This document shows, one piece after another, positions 17,738 through 26,656 of a stretch of DNA of 64,000 nt. The position numbers were made by a program, and so were the translations under genes. Origin of the DNA: Bacteroidota bacterium (lineage in GTDB: Bacteria > Bacteroidota > Bacteroidia > NS11-12g > UBA955); NCBI GenBank assembly GCA_027488835.1, contig JAIYAW010000005.1:104307-168306 (forward strand). The letters run 5' to 3'. Each line of letters begins with the position of its first letter. The stretch's first letter is position 1. A model generated the notes under the pieces. It did no database searches. It saw only the letters and a list, made by a program, of their open reading frames with translations, and was not told the origin of the DNA.

Positions 17738-18808
17738 TTATTTAAGAAGGACTCTTTCTACAGATTCAAAAACAACTTGAGAATCAATATCTTCCATGCA
17801 TGTGATTCCGGTTTTACATTGACCTAAATAAAAACACTGACAAGGTTTCGGGGGTTGAACAATTTCTCCTTTATTGAATAAATCGAATTCGTGGGGATTA
17901 AAAATATTGTTCATCAACACTATTTTCTTACCTAAGCCCAGTGTCAAATGCATGCCCATTGTAACTTGGGTAACTACCAAATCGCAGTGATCTATTAAAT
18001 TGATAAATTTGTTAAGTGGGAAATTTCCAAAGTATTCGGCACCGCTTTTTGCTTGAATTTCTAGATTTCGTTCGTGTTCTTGCGCGCCACCCAAAAGCAA
18101 TGGGAAATAACCGGCCGCTTGAATTTTTAAAACCAATTCAACCCATTTGTCAATAGTCCATAATCTGGTTGTCCACCTATCGCCACATCCGGTGTTCAAT
18201 CCAATCACTTTTTTGTTTTTTGGCAAATCCCAAGTAAAGCCTTTATCTGAATGATTGTCGAGTAAATAAGGTTCATTATTGTATTCTAAACCACACAATT
18301 CGAAAATTTCGGTACAGTAATTTTTTGTATTGGCTTGGCTCACATCGTCGAATAATCCTGTGCTAAATTTATGGTTGGCCAATTCATTTACTGGTTGAGA
18401 TGCACCGTCCTTCAAAATATAGCCATATTTTTCTTTGGCATTGACCATTTTAAGCAAGGCACTCGCTTCTTTTTCTTTATCTAAGTTGATTGCAATGTCC
18501 CAATCTGTATTTTGTGCATATAAAATAGCTTCAACCCCCAATTTATAGATTTCATGGATCTCATTTTTTGGCAAAATGTCAGGGAATAAGGTAATCCATG
18601 TAAATTTGGCAGATGGAAAAAGTTTTTTATATCGGGTAACCAAGGGAGTTGTACGAATTACATCGCCCATTGCACCTAATTTGATAATTAATATTCTTTT
18701 TTCAATTGGCGTGTAAACAGGGCAGTTTTCGCAATGAAAGCCTTGTTGTTTATGGGGCTTGCAAGGAATATGGCCCAAAAAGTGAAGGCAATCGGATTTG
18801 TAAATCAT
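17738..18808 (-). CDS. Glycosyltransferase family 9 (heptosyltransferase-like) with cysteine-rich ends
   Basis: This 356-residue protein carries the GT9 core: LIIKLGAMGDVIRTTPL (about 38-55), LNTGCGDRWTTR (about 207) and a nucleotide-sugar region VVTQVTMGMHLTLGLGK (about 282). Family members add heptose or related sugars to the LPS core on the cytoplasmic face of the inner membrane. The ends are unusual. The N-terminus has C7, C16, C26 and C29 around a CKPHKQQGFHC segment, and the C-terminus has CQCFYLGQCKTGITC. Together these could bind a metal. The gene is monocistronic, 72 bp upstream of the tRNA. Confidence 0.85.
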   Translation of the reverse strand: MIYKSDCLHFLGHIPCKPHKQQGFHCENCPVYTPIEKRILIIKLGAMGDVIRTTPLVTRYKKLFPSAKFTWITLFPDILPKNEIHEIYKLGVEAILYAQNTDWDIAINLDKEKEASALLKMVNAKEKYGYILKDGASQPVNELANHKFSTGLFDDVSQANTKNYCTEIFELCGLEYNNEPYLLDNHSDKGFTWDLPKNKKVIGLNTGCGDRWTTRLWTIDKWVELVLKIQAAGYFPLLLGGAQEHERNLEIQAKSGAEYFGNFPLNKFINLIDHCDLVVTQVTMGMHLTLGLGKKIVLMNNIFNPHEFDLFNKGEIVQPPKPCQCFYLGQCKTGITCMEDIDSQVVFESVERVLLK

Positions 18809-18869
18809 ACTGCGAAAATAGTTTTTTTAATAAAATTACACACTATCCGTAACGTTTTAGGCATATTAT

Positions 18870-21800
18870 TTGTCTATATTAGTAGAGAAATTGAAATACA
18901 GTAGGTCAAAAATAAAAGTTTTCGCATTTTTGGTTGTTGTTTTTTTAACACAATTTGCAAATGCCTCTCACCTTGTGGGTGGATTTTTGACGTATCGTTG
19001 GCTTGGTTCAAACGGTTCAATTACACAATATCGAGTGAACATGTATGCATACCGAGATTGTTCCAAAGATGGAACAACTGATCCACGTCCTTTCGATCCA
19101 GTTATTACCCTTTGTGTTTATAATTCAGACAAAAGTTTATATAACAGTTACGATGTTAACCTACTCAGTAAGAAAAAAGTTAATCCAGTTGGAAATACAA
19201 ATTGTCCAGAGGTAGCGTCTGCTTGCTTAGAACAAGGACTTTATGAAGTTGTAATATCATTGCCCGTAAGTTCAAAAGGGTTTTATTTGAAGTGGGAGAG
19301 ATGTTGTAGAAACACCCAAAACAATTTGAGAGATCAAGGAGGGAGTGCATACCAAGGTCAAACTTATTTTGGATTTATTCCTGCAACGAATATTCAAAAC
19401 AGTTCCCCTTATTTTTTGGATATTCCAGTTCCATTCATTTGTAAAAATGACACAACCACAATCAGGAATAGGGCAATTGATCCAGATGGTGATTCTCTGT
19501 CTTATAGATTGGTAACACCGTGGCAAGGGGCATCGGTAGGAGCACCAACTGTTTCATGTAACTCTTTTATGATGAATTCACCAAATGTTGATTATAACAA
19601 CGGTTATAGCGCTTCTCAGCCTTTTGGGAGTTCCGGACTAGCCTTCGTTGATGCATTTAATGGATTAACCACCTATATGTCGAAAGTGGCAGGCAGGTTT
19701 GCAGTTGCAATTGAAGTTACAGAATGGCGAAACGGTGTCGCAATTTCCGCGGTTAGACTAGATTTGCAAATTCTCGTTATCAATTGTACCCCTAACAATA
19801 AACCCTCGCTCGGTTATCAACCCAAAAGTAAGTATTGGACAGTTGAAGCTGGTCAACCATTTTGTTATGATATTACGGCCAGGGATATAAAAGATTCAAC
19901 GCAAATTATTACGCTTCAAGCATATTCAGATATTATTACCGGAATTAATGGTTTCACTTATTCAAAAGCGAAAATGGATCCTGCCGTAAACGCAGGAAAA
20001 AAGACTGTGGTGAGTAAGTTTTGTTGGACACCAGATTGTAACATACCTACAAAAGATACTTTTCGGGTTACTTTTGAAGCATACGACAACGGATGTCCCT
20101 CAAAATTTGTGAATGAAAATGTTTACATCAAAGTAAAGCCATTCAATCCAACTGAAAAAATTGCAGGTCCAACTACAGCTTGTCAAAATCAACAAAATGT
20201 AAAGTATTCTATCACAAATGTAGATACTGGCCATAGGTATGTTTGGTCGATAACGGGTGGATTGATTGTTGGTGGAAATACTGGGAATTCGATTATCGTT
20301 AATTGGGGAAATGGAACCCAAGGAATTGTTAAGTTAAGTGTTACAAGTCGTTGGGGCTGTTTAAGTACGCCAATTCAATATCTGGTTGACCTTACACTAG
20401 CTCCAATTAAGCCCAAAATTACAGGTCCAGATACCGTTTGTTTCGAAGGTGTAAGTACATATGAAATTATTGGAAATTCAACCGATAAATACACATGGAA
20501 GGTTTTTGGTGGAACCAACAATGGCTTGGTACCTGGTAGTTTGGAAAAATTGAAAGTTTATTGGACAACCACCAATAAAGGATATGTCGCGGTTTTTGCC
20601 TCTAATTCAGCAGGTTGCAATAGTGCTGTTGATACCTTAAAAATTGTAAATGCCCCCTCCAACAAAGTGAAGCTCGATGGTCCAATTTCTGTTTGTCCGA
20701 ACAACAAAAATATACTTTACACAATTTCTAATTTAGGTTGGAAAGCAACTTATACGTGGAAGATTTTTGGAGGGACAAATATTCGCACAACAAATGATTC
20801 TCAAGCGCTTGCCGATTGGGGTGGCTTGGGCAGTGGTGGCGTTTTGGTGAACTCAATAGATAGATTTGGATGTCCCGATACAACATTTTTAGCCGTGAGA
20901 AAAACGCATAACCTTTTGGGTCAGCAGCCAATTGGTGATAGTATTATTTGTGAGTTAGATAACAACATTCAATTTAGAATTAAAAAGGTAAGTGGTGAAA
21001 CTTATCAATGGTCAATATTTGGTGGAACAATTACAACAGCTGATACGTCAATTAAAATTCTCACAAATTGGGGTACAGCAGGATTGGGATGGGTGGGTGT
21101 TCAATCGAAAGCGTATGATTCAATTTCTAAACTTCCTTGTTTGAGTTCAGTACATAAAGTCAATGTGACCAAGAATCCAATTCCAAGTTTACTGTTATTT
21201 ACAACGCCTGTGCAACCAGATATTTGTCAGGATGCAAAATGGATAGATTTGTTTAATTGGACAATTGATAATGGAGATTCAATTGAATTACAATTTACCG
21301 GGTTGAGTTACAAAATTAAGAACACAATTGTTGGAACTCGACTAAACAAGATTTTTTCAATAGATATTAATACCATTGGAACTTTTACATTTAAAGCGAG
21401 GCAAATATCAAAATGGGGATGTATAGGTCCTTGGTACACTACTTCATTAACAATTAATCCAAAGCCAATTTTCAAACCATTGTCTGGTGATAGCATTGTA
21501 TGTTTTCCTCGTATGAATGGATATGTGTATCAAATATCGGGTTTAGCAACGAGTACTTATTCATGGCAGTTGATTGGAGGGAAATACTCAACAAATCCGG
21601 GCACAAGCGGTATGGCTGTGATCGATTGGGACAGTTTGGCGCCATTGAAAAAAATAACGGTTGTTGAGATATCTAATAAAGGTTGTCTAGGTGATTCAAT
21701 AGGTACGGTTGTTTTTTATGACAATCCTAAAATAGCATCTAAATGGGTAACAGTAAGTCCTCCACCATTAAAAGACGGTCACAACTTAGTTCAATATGTA

Positions 21801-22550
21801 GTATGGAATGCGCCAAGAAATAAAGATAGCATCATTGTGCAAAGACGTCAGTTTGGTATGTCTCAGTTTTGGGATATTGACCAAACGAGTGCAAAAGATA
21901 CGCTTTACTTCGATAATCAGGCATCTCCAGATGATTTTGCATACGATTATAGGGTAGTAACAATTAATCAATGTGGTGATTCTGTATACAGCAACATCAA
22001 TACGTCGGTTTTGTTAACAGGTAAAAAGATAGGTGCTCTGTCAATGTCATTTACTTTTTCACCTTATTTGGGATGGAGCAACGGTGTTGACCGTTATGAA
22101 TTATACCGTCAGCTGGAAGACAAACCCGGCTATGTTTTATATAATACATATTCAGTTCCATCAAACGATAGTTTTAATAATGGAATGGACAATTTCGGAC
22201 AGCGTTACAGAATAAAAGCCTATGAATTAGGTGGTGATAGGGTGTCTTGGAGTAATGATATCATTTTGTATTACGATCCTATTATTTATATTCCCAACGC
22301 ATTTACACCAAATAGAAATGGTAGAAATGAAGAATTCAGATCTGAATGTTCAGGAGGGAAAGATTTTAGTATGCGGATTTTTAGCCGCTGGGGCGAAAAA
22401 TTATTTGAAACAAATGATCCTCAACGTGGATGGGATGGGACATACAACGGTAAAGAAGTACCGAGTGGAGTTTTTGTCTATTACATTCAAGTTACAGATT
22501 ACAAAGATAAAATATACGATTTTAACGGAACTATTCAATTATTACGCTAA
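18870..22550 (+). CDS. Giant surface protein with PKD-like repeats and gliding-type (T9SS type B) C-terminal domain
   Basis: This protein has about 1226 residues. There is no upstream ATG: the frame opens with TTG at 18870, and another TTG at 18891 would give a shorter signal peptide (LKYSRSKIKVFAFLVVV, cleavage near ANAS). The N-terminal 300 residues (SHLVGGFLTYRW onward) match a module frequent in gliding-associated proteins of Bacteroidota. The middle has at least five Ig/PKD-like repeats, each with a GP...C...Y.....W..FGG pattern (from about 430). The last about 85 residues form the CHU_C-type domain: IPNAFTPNRNGRNEEF, IFSRWGEKLFET, GWDGTYNGKEVPSGVFVY. It is likely secreted through T9SS and attached to the surface. 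The start codon is uncertain. Confidence 0.87.
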   Translation: MSILVEKLKYSRSKIKVFAFLVVVFLTQFANASHLVGGFLTYRWLGSNGSITQYRVNMYAYRDCSKDGTTDPRPFDPVITLCVYNSDKSLYNSYDVNLLSKKKVNPVGNTNCPEVASACLEQGLYEVVISLPVSSKGFYLKWERCCRNTQNNLRDQGGSAYQGQTYFGFIPATNIQNSSPYFLDIPVPFICKNDTTTIRNRAIDPDGDSLSYRLVTPWQGASVGAPTVSCNSFMMNSPNVDYNNGYSASQPFGSSGLAFVDAFNGLTTYMSKVAGRFAVAIEVTEWRNGVAISAVRLDLQILVINCTPNNKPSLGYQPKSKYWTVEAGQPFCYDITARDIKDSTQIITLQAYSDIITGINGFTYSKAKMDPAVNAGKKTVVSKFCWTPDCNIPTKDTFRVTFEAYDNGCPSKFVNENVYIKVKPFNPTEKIAGPTTACQNQQNVKYSITNVDTGHRYVWSITGGLIVGGNTGNSIIVNWGNGTQGIVKLSVTSRWGCLSTPIQYLVDLTLAPIKPKITGPDTVCFEGVSTYEIIGNSTDKYTWKVFGGTNNGLVPGSLEKLKVYWTTTNKGYVAVFASNSAGCNSAVDTLKIVNAPSNKVKLDGPISVCPNNKNILYTISNLGWKATYTWKIFGGTNIRTTNDSQALADWGGLGSGGVLVNSIDRFGCPDTTFLAVRKTHNLLGQQPIGDSIICELDNNIQFRIKKVSGETYQWSIFGGTITTADTSIKILTNWGTAGLGWVGVQSKAYDSISKLPCLSSVHKVNVTKNPIPSLLLFTTPVQPDICQDAKWIDLFNWTIDNGDSIELQFTGLSYKIKNTIVGTRLNKIFSIDINTIGTFTFKARQISKWGCIGPWYTTSLTINPKPIFKPLSGDSIVCFPRMNGYVYQISGLATSTYSWQLIGGKYSTNPGTSGMAVIDWDSLAPLKKITVVEISNKGCLGDSIGTVVFYDNPKIASKWVTVSPPPLKDGHNLVQYVVWNAPRNKDSIIVQRRQFGMSQFWDIDQTSAKDTLYFDNQASPDDFAYDYRVVTINQCGDSVYSNINTSVLLTGKKIGALSMSFTFSPYLGWSNGVDRYELYRQLEDKPGYVLYNTYSVPSNDSFNNGMDNFGQRYRIKAYELGGDRVSWSNDIILYYDPIIYIPNAFTPNRNGRNEEFRSECSGGKDFSMRIFSRWGEKLFETNDPQRGWDGTYNGKEVPSGVFVYYIQVTDYKDKIYDFNGTIQLLR

Positions 22551-22597
22551 AACTTATTATACTTGCTTAACTAAACAAAATTAAGAAATATTAAAAT

Positions 22598-23374
22598 ATG
22601 TCAAGTCCATTATTTTCAGACAAAGTATTCGACAGTGCTCGCAGTACATCTTATGAGGGTTCAATGACCTTAAAAGGAACAATTAACAAAACAATTTTGT
22701 TGTTTTTTACTTTATTAATTCCAGCATTTTGGGTGTGGAATAAAATGTCAGGGGTTGCAGAAATGGCTCCACTAGATAGGATGTCATATGCTCAAAATAA
22801 CGGTATAATGGGTTATATGATTGGCGGATTAATTATTGGATTTATTTCTGTTTTAATTATGATGTTTAAAAAATCATGGTCGCCCTATTTGGCTCCAATT
22901 TATGCAGCAGCGGAAGGTGTTTTGTTGGGTTCTATTTCAATGTTTTTTGAGTTGATGTATCCTGGTATTGTAATTCAAGCCGTAGGCATTACCTTGTTGA
23001 TTTTTGCAATCATGTTGTCCGCCTACAGAAGCGGGTTGTTGCGCGCTACACCAATGTTTACCAAAGTTATCGTTTTTGCTACAATTGGGGTGGGTGTGTT
23101 TTATGGAATTATGATGTTGATGAATTTATTCGGTGCAACTTCATTGGCTAATTTTTATGCAGGGAATTCTTTAATGTCAATCGGCATCTCGGCGGTTGTA
23201 GCGGGTATCGCTGCATTTAATTTAATACTTGATTTTGCTTTTATTGAACAACAAGTTGATCAAGGTGCTCCGCAATATATGGAGTGGTTTGCAAGTGTAG
23301 GATTATTGGCTACATTAATCTGGTTATACCTTGAAATTTTAAGATTGTTATCGAAACTTCAAAGTAGAGATTAA
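22598..23374 (+). CDS. Bax inhibitor-1/YccA family membrane protein
   Basis: This 258-residue protein has seven predicted transmembrane helices. The family pattern is visible in PIYAAAEGVLLGSIS (about 106-120) and in the C-terminal NLILDFAFIEQQVDQGAPQ region (about 208-226) with its conserved Asp. YccA-like proteins associate with the membrane protease FtsH in E. coli, and related proteins act as pH-dependent calcium leak channels. It stands alone between the giant surface protein and a strong terminator. Confidence 0.92.
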   Translation: MSSPLFSDKVFDSARSTSYEGSMTLKGTINKTILLFFTLLIPAFWVWNKMSGVAEMAPLDRMSYAQNNGIMGYMIGGLIIGFISVLIMMFKKSWSPYLAPIYAAAEGVLLGSISMFFELMYPGIVIQAVGITLLIFAIMLSAYRSGLLRATPMFTKVIVFATIGVGVFYGIMMLMNLFGATSLANFYAGNSLMSIGISAVVAGIAAFNLILDFAFIEQQVDQGAPQYMEWFASVGLLATLIWLYLEILRLLSKLQSRD

Positions 23375-23390
23375 TAAAAATTTTATTTTA

Positions 23391-23422
23391 ACAAAAGGCG
23401 CAGTTTACTGCGCCTTTTTTGT
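23391..23422. terminator. Bidirectional rho-independent terminator
   Basis: A perfect GGCGCAG/CTGCGCC stem with a TTTA loop, preceded by AAAA and followed by TTTTTT, sits between the convergent ends of the Bax-inhibitor gene and the TPR gene. It can serve both strands. Confidence 0.92.
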
Positions 23423-23448
23423 TAATGAATATAAGATAAATAGGAAAC

Positions 23449-23769
23449 TCAATCTTCACCATAAAGCAGCTCTAAGCGAGCACTTTGAAGTTCGGCCAAG
23501 CTGTGTTGGTCTTTAAGTTCTTTTGCAATTTCAATTCCTTTATCAAAAGTTACCATTGCTTCTTCTTTTTTTGCAAGTTCAATTTGAAGTTTACCTAAGT
23601 GATAATAGGTGGCTACGTAATTAGGGTAATTTTCAACGAGTTCAACATACTTTGAATGTGCCAATGTTAAATCTTCTAATTTGCGATATTCTTGGGCAAT
23701 TGCATAATGCACAAATGGATCGTTTGGTGAATCGTTTAAAAAAGCTTTTAATTGATCTAATCTGCTCAT
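23449..23769 (-). CDS. Small tetratricopeptide-repeat protein
   Basis: This 106-residue protein consists of about two and a half TPR units. Typical residues appear in PFVHYAIAQEYRKLED, NYVATYYHLGKLQIEL and AMVTFDKGIEIAKEL. No signal peptide is present. Such small TPR proteins are protein-interaction modules; the partner is unknown. The start overlaps the end of the DUF5683 gene by 4 bp, in the parAB-DUF5683 run. Confidence 0.85.
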   Translation of the reverse strand: MSRLDQLKAFLNDSPNDPFVHYAIAQEYRKLEDLTLAHSKYVELVENYPNYVATYYHLGKLQIELAKKEEAMVTFDKGIEIAKELKDQHSLAELQSARLELLYGED

Positions 23770-24287
23770 CGGATGTTATAGGTTAACGTAAAAATACGAT
23801 TTCTTTCAGGGTGGAAATTGGCAGAAAGCTTTTGATTGATATCAAATTTGAAGAAGTGTGCATCTACAGTGGCATCAATTACTTGTAAAACATAAATAAT
23901 GCTCACGGCAATAATAGATGCATCTCGGTTGATACGGTAATTTTCTCTTTGTGTTATGGATAATGGATTTGGCGTTTTTCCAGCAGCATAAATACTCCTG
24001 AAAGAATCATTCATATTTGTCATGTTGGTTTGATTTGAAATCAAGCTGTAAATTGATATTCCAAGTGCTGTGTACACAATCGGAACTTTCCAATATTTCT
24101 GATTGTATATCTGACCAGCTCCAGGCAGCGCCAAGGCTAGAATTGTGGCTCGCCTTGGAGAATGAACCAACGAAATCATTGAATCTTTCTTGGTAGAATC
24201 AACCAAGAAAGACACCTCATTGGCTTTGAGATTTTTTGTACTTAATAGCACAGAAACAAAGAGAACAATGATTTTTGTTAATTTCAT
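23766..24287 (-). CDS. DUF5683 membrane protein
   Basis: This is a 173-residue protein with a signal or anchor sequence at residues 1-22. The DUF5683 hallmark PRRATILALALPGAGQIYNQKYWK (shown in parts: PRRATILAL, PGAGQIYN, KYWKVP) is followed by two hydrophobic segments and a DATVDAHFFKFDI stretch. This family is found in Bacteroidota and is often encoded next to parB, as here (4 bp downstream). The function is unknown; an envelope protein linked by synteny to chromosome segregation is the most that can be said. Confidence 0.88.
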   Translation of the reverse strand: MKLTKIIVLFVSVLLSTKNLKANEVSFLVDSTKKDSMISLVHSPRRATILALALPGAGQIYNQKYWKVPIVYTALGISIYSLISNQTNMTNMNDSFRSIYAAGKTPNPLSITQRENYRINRDASIIAVSIIYVLQVIDATVDAHFFKFDINQKLSANFHPERNRIFTLTYNIR

Positions 24288-24291
24288 TAAT

Positions 24292-25176
24292 TTAAATCAG
24301 ATTCAAAATACGTTCCAAATCTTCTTTGTTTTTATAGGAAATAATAATTTTACCTTTTCCTTTACTACCTGATTTTAAATGAACGGCAGCGTTTAGTTTT
24401 TTATAAAAGGCCTCAGTAATGCGGTCAATTTCAGGGTCCCAATCGGTTCCGTTGATTGCAAAACTATCTGTAGGACCTGATTTTTTTGCTTTAACCAATC
24501 CCTCAACATCTCTAACACTTAGGTTGTTTTCAATAATTTGTTGGTATAAATCTAGTTGGTCATTCAAGTTATCCATATTAATCATGGCTCTTGCATGTCC
24601 CATACTCACTTTGGCTTGCTTTATACCCAATTGAATTTCTTCAGGTAAACGCAGCAAGCGTAAATAGTTATTCACGGTTGTTCTGTCTTTGCCAACGCGT
24701 TCTCCAAGTTCATCTTGGTTTAAACTGCACTCTTCAATTAGACGTTTGTAACTCATAGCTACATCAATTGCATTTAAATCGCTACGTTGAATATTTTCAA
24801 TCAATGCCATTTCTAGCATATCTTGATCATTCGCAGTACGAACAAATGCTGGAATTTGAGTTAATCCTGCTTTTAATGAAGCGCGTGTTCTGCGTTCTCC
24901 AGAAATAAGTTGGTATTTATCATAACCCATTTTGCGAACGGTAATGGGCTGAATAACACCATGCACTTGAATGGATTGACACAATTCTTCAAGGGCAATT
25001 TCATCAAATTCTGTTCTTGGTTGAAATGGGTTCGCTTCAATATCACTCAGAGACACCAATGAAACCGATCCCAATGGATTGCTTTCTTGGATTCCATTAT
25101 TGTCTTGATCGGCATTTTCTAATAGCGCACTTAATCCTCTTCCTAATCCGGTTTTTCTTTTTATTACTTGTGTCAT
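24292..25176 (-). CDS. parB: Chromosome partitioning protein ParB
   Basis: This 294-residue protein has the ParB N-terminal CTPase domain with [11 protein letters not shown] (about 51), a GERRTRAS box (about 93-100), a helix-turn-helix ([20 protein letters not shown], in the region about 155-175) and a C-terminal dimerisation segment. ParB binds parS sites, slides as a CTP clamp and works with ParA to separate replication origins. Its start overlaps the parA stop by 4 bp. I did not find a perfect parS palindrome (TGTTNCACGTGNAACA type) in the window. Confidence 0.95.
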   Translation of the reverse strand: MTQVIKRKTGLGRGLSALLENADQDNNGIQESNPLGSVSLVSLSDIEANPFQPRTEFDEIALEELCQSIQVHGVIQPITVRKMGYDKYQLISGERRTRASLKAGLTQIPAFVRTANDQDMLEMALIENIQRSDLNAIDVAMSYKRLIEECSLNQDELGERVGKDRTTVNNYLRLLRLPEEIQLGIKQAKVSMGHARAMINMDNLNDQLDLYQQIIENNLSVRDVEGLVKAKKSGPTDSFAINGTDWDPEIDRITEAFYKKLNAAVHLKSGSKGKGKIIISYKNKEDLERILNLI

Positions 25177-25970
25177 ACCAATACGTTATCTTCTGTTGCT
25201 TTTATTAATCCATTTTTCACCAATACTTCTTTTGCCAAATTCAAATAGTTGATAGAACCTTTGCTATCTGCATCGTGATAAATTACAGGCATTCCAAAAC
25301 TAGGTGCTTCACCTAATTTTGTATTTCGTTGTATGATGCTATCAAAAACGATGTCTTGAAAATGTGTTTTTACATCTTCAACAACTTGGTTACAAAGTCT
25401 CAAACGACTGTCATACATCGTTAACAAGATACCTTCAATTTCAAGTTGTTTGTTCAAATGGTTTTGAATAATTTTAATTGTATTTAAAAGTTTCCCCAAT
25501 CCTTCCAATGCAAAATATTCACATTGAACGGGAATTAACACACTGTCGGCTGCAACCAAAGCATTGGTTGTAATCAGACCAAGTGAAGGAGAGCAATCGA
25601 TGATGATAAAGTCATATTGGTTTTTGATGGACTTTAATACGCCATCCATCATTCTTTCGCGGTTGGGCATTTCTAATAATTCAATTTCAGCCCCCACCAA
25701 ATCAATATTTGATGGCATCAAATCTAAAAATGGCGTTTCGGTAGAAACAATTACGTCTGATGGTCTAATGTCTTGCACCAAGCATTCATATAAACCCAAT
25801 TTGGTGTTTTTGGGATTAAAGCCAACTCCGGAAGATGCATTCGCTTGCGGATCGGCATCTACCAAGAGTGTTTTAAACTCTAACACAGCCAAACTTGCTG
25901 CTAAATTAATTGCGGTAGTGGTTTTCCCTACGCCTCCCTTTTGATTTGCAATTGCTATGATTTTTCCCAT
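25173..25970 (-). CDS. parA: Chromosome partitioning ATPase ParA (Soj)
   Basis: This 265-residue Walker-type ATPase has a deviant Walker A motif [12 protein letters not shown] (about 10-21), a Walker A' region [12 protein letters not shown] (about 35-46) and a Walker B-like [11 protein letters not shown] (about 115). It forms an ATP-dependent gradient on the nucleoid that moves ParB-parS complexes. It heads the compact parA-parB-DUF5683-TPR run and lies 2 bp after the MBL hydrolase stop, so all five genes may share a transcript. Confidence 0.96.
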   Translation of the reverse strand: MGKIIAIANQKGGVGKTTTAINLAASLAVLEFKTLLVDADPQANASSGVGFNPKNTKLGLYECLVQDIRPSDVIVSTETPFLDLMPSNIDLVGAEIELLEMPNRERMMDGVLKSIKNQYDFIIIDCSPSLGLITTNALVAADSVLIPVQCEYFALEGLGKLLNTIKIIQNHLNKQLEIEGILLTMYDSRLRLCNQVVEDVKTHFQDIVFDSIIQRNTKLGEAPSFGMPVIYHDADSKGSINYLNLAKEVLVKNGLIKATEDNVLV

Positions 25971-25972
25971 TT

Positions 25973-26656
25973 TTATAAGTTTATTGTACTCCCAATTATC
26001 ATTAAGTTTAATTCTATGTTTTCAGCACTGAATAAATTGATAGCTTCGTCATGGTTAATTTTAATTAATCCAAACGTATCGTAATGCATTCCAATTACTT
26101 TTTTCACATTTAAAAATTTTGCAGCTTCAACTGCATCGGTGTAATCCATTGTGAAATTGCCACCAATTGGTAAAATGGCAAGATCTAATGGATATTTTTT
26201 GCTTACAAGCGACATGTCACTAAATAATGCGGTATCACCAGCATAATAAATATGGTGGTCATTCGTTTTTAAGGTAAATCCTCCGGCCACACCGCCATAA
26301 GTTCCATCTTGAAAACTACTGCTGTGAATGGCTGGGGTCATTTTTATTTCTATTCCGTCAAAGATCCAACTTCCACCAATGTTCATTGGGTGGATATTTG
26401 GAGCACCTTGGTTTTGTAAGTAGCTACAAACCTCAAACATGCTCACAATGGTTGCATTGCTTTGTTTGGCAATTTCAACAGCATCTGCGGTATGGTCTGA
26501 ATGGGCATGGGTGATGAAAATATAGTCGGGATTGATTTTTGAAATATCTACATCTTTTGCAAGTTCATTTCCACGAATGAATGGATCAAAAAGCATACTT
26601 TTGCCATTACAATTAATTTCAAAACAAGCGTGTCCGTAGTAAGTTATCTGAATCAT
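25973..26656 (-). CDS. MBL-fold metal-dependent hydrolase (UPF0173-like)
   Basis: This 227-residue single-domain metallo-beta-lactamase fold protein has [10 protein letters not shown] (about 50-59), YYAGDTALF (about 138) and a late [10 protein letters not shown] (about 189). These are the zinc ligands of the YtkL/UPF0173 group, whose substrates are mostly undefined. There is no signal peptide. The N-terminal coding region lies opposite the first 27 bp of the open frame of the binding-protein gene, which starts divergently. Confidence 0.88.
   Translation of the reverse strand: MIQITYYGHACFEINCNGKSMLFDPFIRGNELAKDVDISKINPDYIFITHAHSDHTADAVEIAKQSNATIVSMFEVCSYLQNQGAPNIHPMNIGGSWIFDGIEIKMTPAIHSSSFQDGTYGGVAGGFTLKTNDHHIYYAGDTALFSDMSLVSKKYPLDLAILPIGGNFTMDYTDAVEAAKFLNVKKVIGMHYDTFGLIKINHDEAINLFSAENIELNLMIIGSTINL

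Noticed and set aside
22231..22584. A 117-codon plus-strand open frame
   Set aside because: It overlaps, in another frame, the strongly supported C-terminal sorting domain of the giant surface protein.
24292..25970. A parS site or replication origin near parAB
   Set aside because: I found no perfect parS palindrome, no DnaA-box cluster and no dnaA gene, so an origin cannot be claimed here.
26630..26656. A real overlap of the binding-protein gene with the MBL gene
   Set aside because: The GTG at 26630 is only the first possible start; the true start may lie downstream at a non-ATG codon, so I do not treat the overlap as a biological finding.
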